Assembly (NCBI GenBank): GCA_021162125.1
Contig: JAGGZG010000339.1
Coordinates: 1 to 6,931 of the forward strand
DNA length: 6,931 nt
Direction: 5' to 3'
DNA from: Anaerolineae bacterium
GTDB lineage: Bacteria > Chloroflexota > Anaerolineae > JACIWR01
The position numbers and the translations under genes are program-made. How positions within the stretch are numbered: position 1 is the first letter of the stretch; the number at the start of each line of letters is the position of its first letter. Shown here one piece after another: positions 6,161 through 6,931 of this stretch. Under the pieces are notes generated by a model. That model had not been told where the DNA came from and ran no database searches. It saw nothing but the letters and a program-made list of their open reading frames with translations.

Positions 6161-6417
6161 CCGCAAGTCTCCTGCGCTAGTTCCTCGCTGCGCTGGCGGC
6201 GCACCTCATCTCTGATTTCCTGGTGACCAGGGAAAGGCGCTGTAGCCGGGAGCGAGCCTCGCAGTTCCATGATGGAACGCCGCCGTGCTGGGATGAGGAT
6301 GGCTCGCTCGCCCTCGACGATGAAGATGACCTGGTCGCGGGATTTGAGGTTAAGAGCTTTACGTACATAGCTGGGTATGGTGACCTGGCCCTTGGCCGTG
6401 ATGGTAGCGGTAATCAT
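6157..6417 (-). CDS. vapB: AbrB/SpoVT-type antitoxin, VapB-like
   Basis: An 86-aa antitoxin. Residues 1-44 are a SpoVT-AbrB swapped-hairpin DNA-binding domain with the signature TITAKGQVTIPSYVRKALNL, then an IVEGERAILIPA strand. Residues 45-86 form a charged, probably helical tail (RDEVRRQRSEEL) expected to wrap the toxin and block its active site. Family members bind DNA as dimers and, together with VapC, repress their own operon. The start at 6417 is fixed by AAAGGAG at 6425-6431, 7 nt upstream. The longer in-frame ATG at 6504 would place the perfect promoter inside the coding region, so it is rejected. The 3' end overlaps vapC by 4 nt. Confidence 0.93.
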   Translation of the reverse strand: MITATITAKGQVTIPSYVRKALNLKSRDQVIFIVEGERAILIPARRRSIMELRGSLPATAPFPGHQEIRDEVRRQRSEELAQETCG

Positions 6418-6424
6418 GGGGTTT

Positions 6425-6431
6425 CTCCTTT
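6425..6431 (-). promoter_or_regulatory. Ribosome binding site of vapB
   Basis: AAAGGAG sits 7 nt before the ATG at 6417 and decides against the upstream ATG at 6504. Confidence 0.85.
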
Positions 6432-6447
6432 CAAATGACGAGTTTGA
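6431..6447. promoter_or_regulatory. Possible VapB operator (inverted repeat)
   Basis: TCAAA (6431-6435) and TTTGA (6443-6447) form an inverted repeat with a 7-bp centre, covering the predicted transcription start near 6445. A second palindrome, ACAATTGT (6470-6477), overlaps the -35. Either could be the site where the VapBC complex represses its own promoter. The repeats are short, so confidence is low. Confidence 0.35.
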
Positions 6448-6451
6448 CCCC

Positions 6452-6480
6452 ATTATATAGAAATGCCTTACAATTGTCAA
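6452..6480 (-). promoter_or_regulatory. Consensus sigma-70-type promoter of the vapBC operon
   Basis: The minus strand carries TTGACA (6480-6475), a 17-bp spacer and TATAAT (6457-6452), a perfect match to the housekeeping consensus with ideal spacing. Transcription would start near 6445, giving a leader of about 28 nt before the vapB ATG. Strong promoters under autorepression are typical of toxin-antitoxin operons. Confidence 0.9.
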
Positions 6481-6562
6481 GAAGTAAGTCGTATTTGCCG
6501 TCACGACGGGATGGACCAGCCTCAGGGAGCGATACCTTCTCTGGTTTCCTGTGCGTAGTCGG

Positions 6563-6931
6563 TCAATAGGTTTTGGTAACCACGGGCAGGAACGTCTGGT
6601 AAACGTGTTCGGTGACGAACACCTGCACCGGGACTGTCAGCGGGCTGTTTGATGCGATAGAAGCGGTGAGAGTGATCACCCCGTGGTGGACGCTCACAGT
6701 CGTCGTGTCGAATCCGCTGGCCTGCACGGTGAGGGTTGAGCCGTTGTCGCCCGACGAGGGGGTGATAGTAAGCCAATCGCCGTTCTCGACCGCTCCTTCT
6801 GCTGTCCAGGGGAGACTGCAACCCACGCCTGTGTTGCTGACGGTTAATCGCAACTCGGAGGGGATCAGTTGCCCCGTGTCCTGTCCGTACAGGAAGGTGA
6901 CCGTCGAATTGCTCACTGCCATGTGATACAA
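6563..6931 (-). CDS. C-terminal part of a secreted BACON-like protein with YLPL-type tail (5' end off window)
   Basis: The frame is open to the right edge, so only the last 122 residues are seen; the true start is outside the window. The visible part is mostly one beta-sandwich resembling a BACON domain: LRLTVSNTGVG, then PWTAEG, DWLTITPSSGDNGSTLTV, a GVITLTAS strand and SPLTVPVQVFV. BACON modules occur in extracellular proteins, often next to enzymes or binding domains. The protein ends VYQTFLPVVTKTY and a TGA at 6563-6565, a tail similar to the IYLPLTLNNY end of the 659-aa protease. The rest of the protein and its function cannot be told. No convincing terminator is seen in the 82 nt between this stop and the vapB promoter. 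Confidence 0.8.
   Translation of the reverse strand: MYHMAVSNSTVTFLYGQDTGQLIPSELRLTVSNTGVGCSLPWTAEGAVENGDWLTITPSSGDNGSTLTVQASGFDTTTVSVHHGVITLTASIASNSPLTVPVQVFVTEHVYQTFLPVVTKTY

Noticed and set aside
5768..6226. A 152-codon plus-strand frame opposite vapC
   Set aside because: Antisense to a clear PIN-domain gene with all catalytic residues; no family match.
1..6931. CRISPR arrays, tRNA or rRNA genes, insertion sequences, phage or defence genes beyond vapBC
   Set aside because: No regularly spaced long repeats, no cloverleaf or rRNA-like stretches and no transposase or integrase motifs were seen on either strand.

Overview
The window looks like a chromosomal fragment of a GC-rich bacterium, most likely a Chloroflexota lineage (Anaerolineae/Caldilineae-like). 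This is an inference from the gene types: closely spaced secreted S8 proteases, a secreted DUF5107-like protein with FN3-like and DUF11-like modules, a BACON-like protein, and tails of the form YLPL...NY, which I recall as common on secreted proteins of that phylum. No taxonomic marker gene is present.

Every gene I can support lies on the minus strand, so transcription runs from high to low coordinates. Upstream to downstream: (1) the C-terminal end of a BACON-like secreted protein (6563-6931, cut by the window edge); (2) a VapB-VapC type II toxin-antitoxin operon (6157-6417 and 5714-6160) with a textbook promoter at 6452-6480 and a hairpin after it at 5664-5700; (3) a subtilisin-like protease of 476 aa (4194-5624) closed by a 15-bp perfect hairpin at 4159-4191; (4) a dense control region (3931-4193) with four 11-bp direct repeats resembling PHO boxes, an extended -10 promoter and a leader of about 146 nt holding an intrinsic-terminator-like hairpin; (5) a second subtilisin-like protease of 659 aa (1951-3930); (6) 24 nt further on and probably in the same operon, a large secreted DUF5107-like protein (1-1926) that runs off the left edge.

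The most striking feature is the relation between the two proteases. The 659-aa enzyme has the normal order: signal peptide, prodomain, catalytic domain, accessory domains, YLPL tail. In the 476-aa enzyme the same prodomain (both copies contain PLVEYAEPxY) sits at the extreme C-terminus, ending two residues before the stop. A YLPL motif instead lies before the catalytic domain. The pair therefore looks circularly permuted relative to each other. The second notable feature is the control region before the 659-aa protease, which suggests response-regulator control, perhaps phosphate-type, combined with premature termination in the leader.

Functionally the window reads as an extracellular proteolysis and surface-protein locus with an unrelated toxin-antitoxin module inserted between secreted-protein genes.
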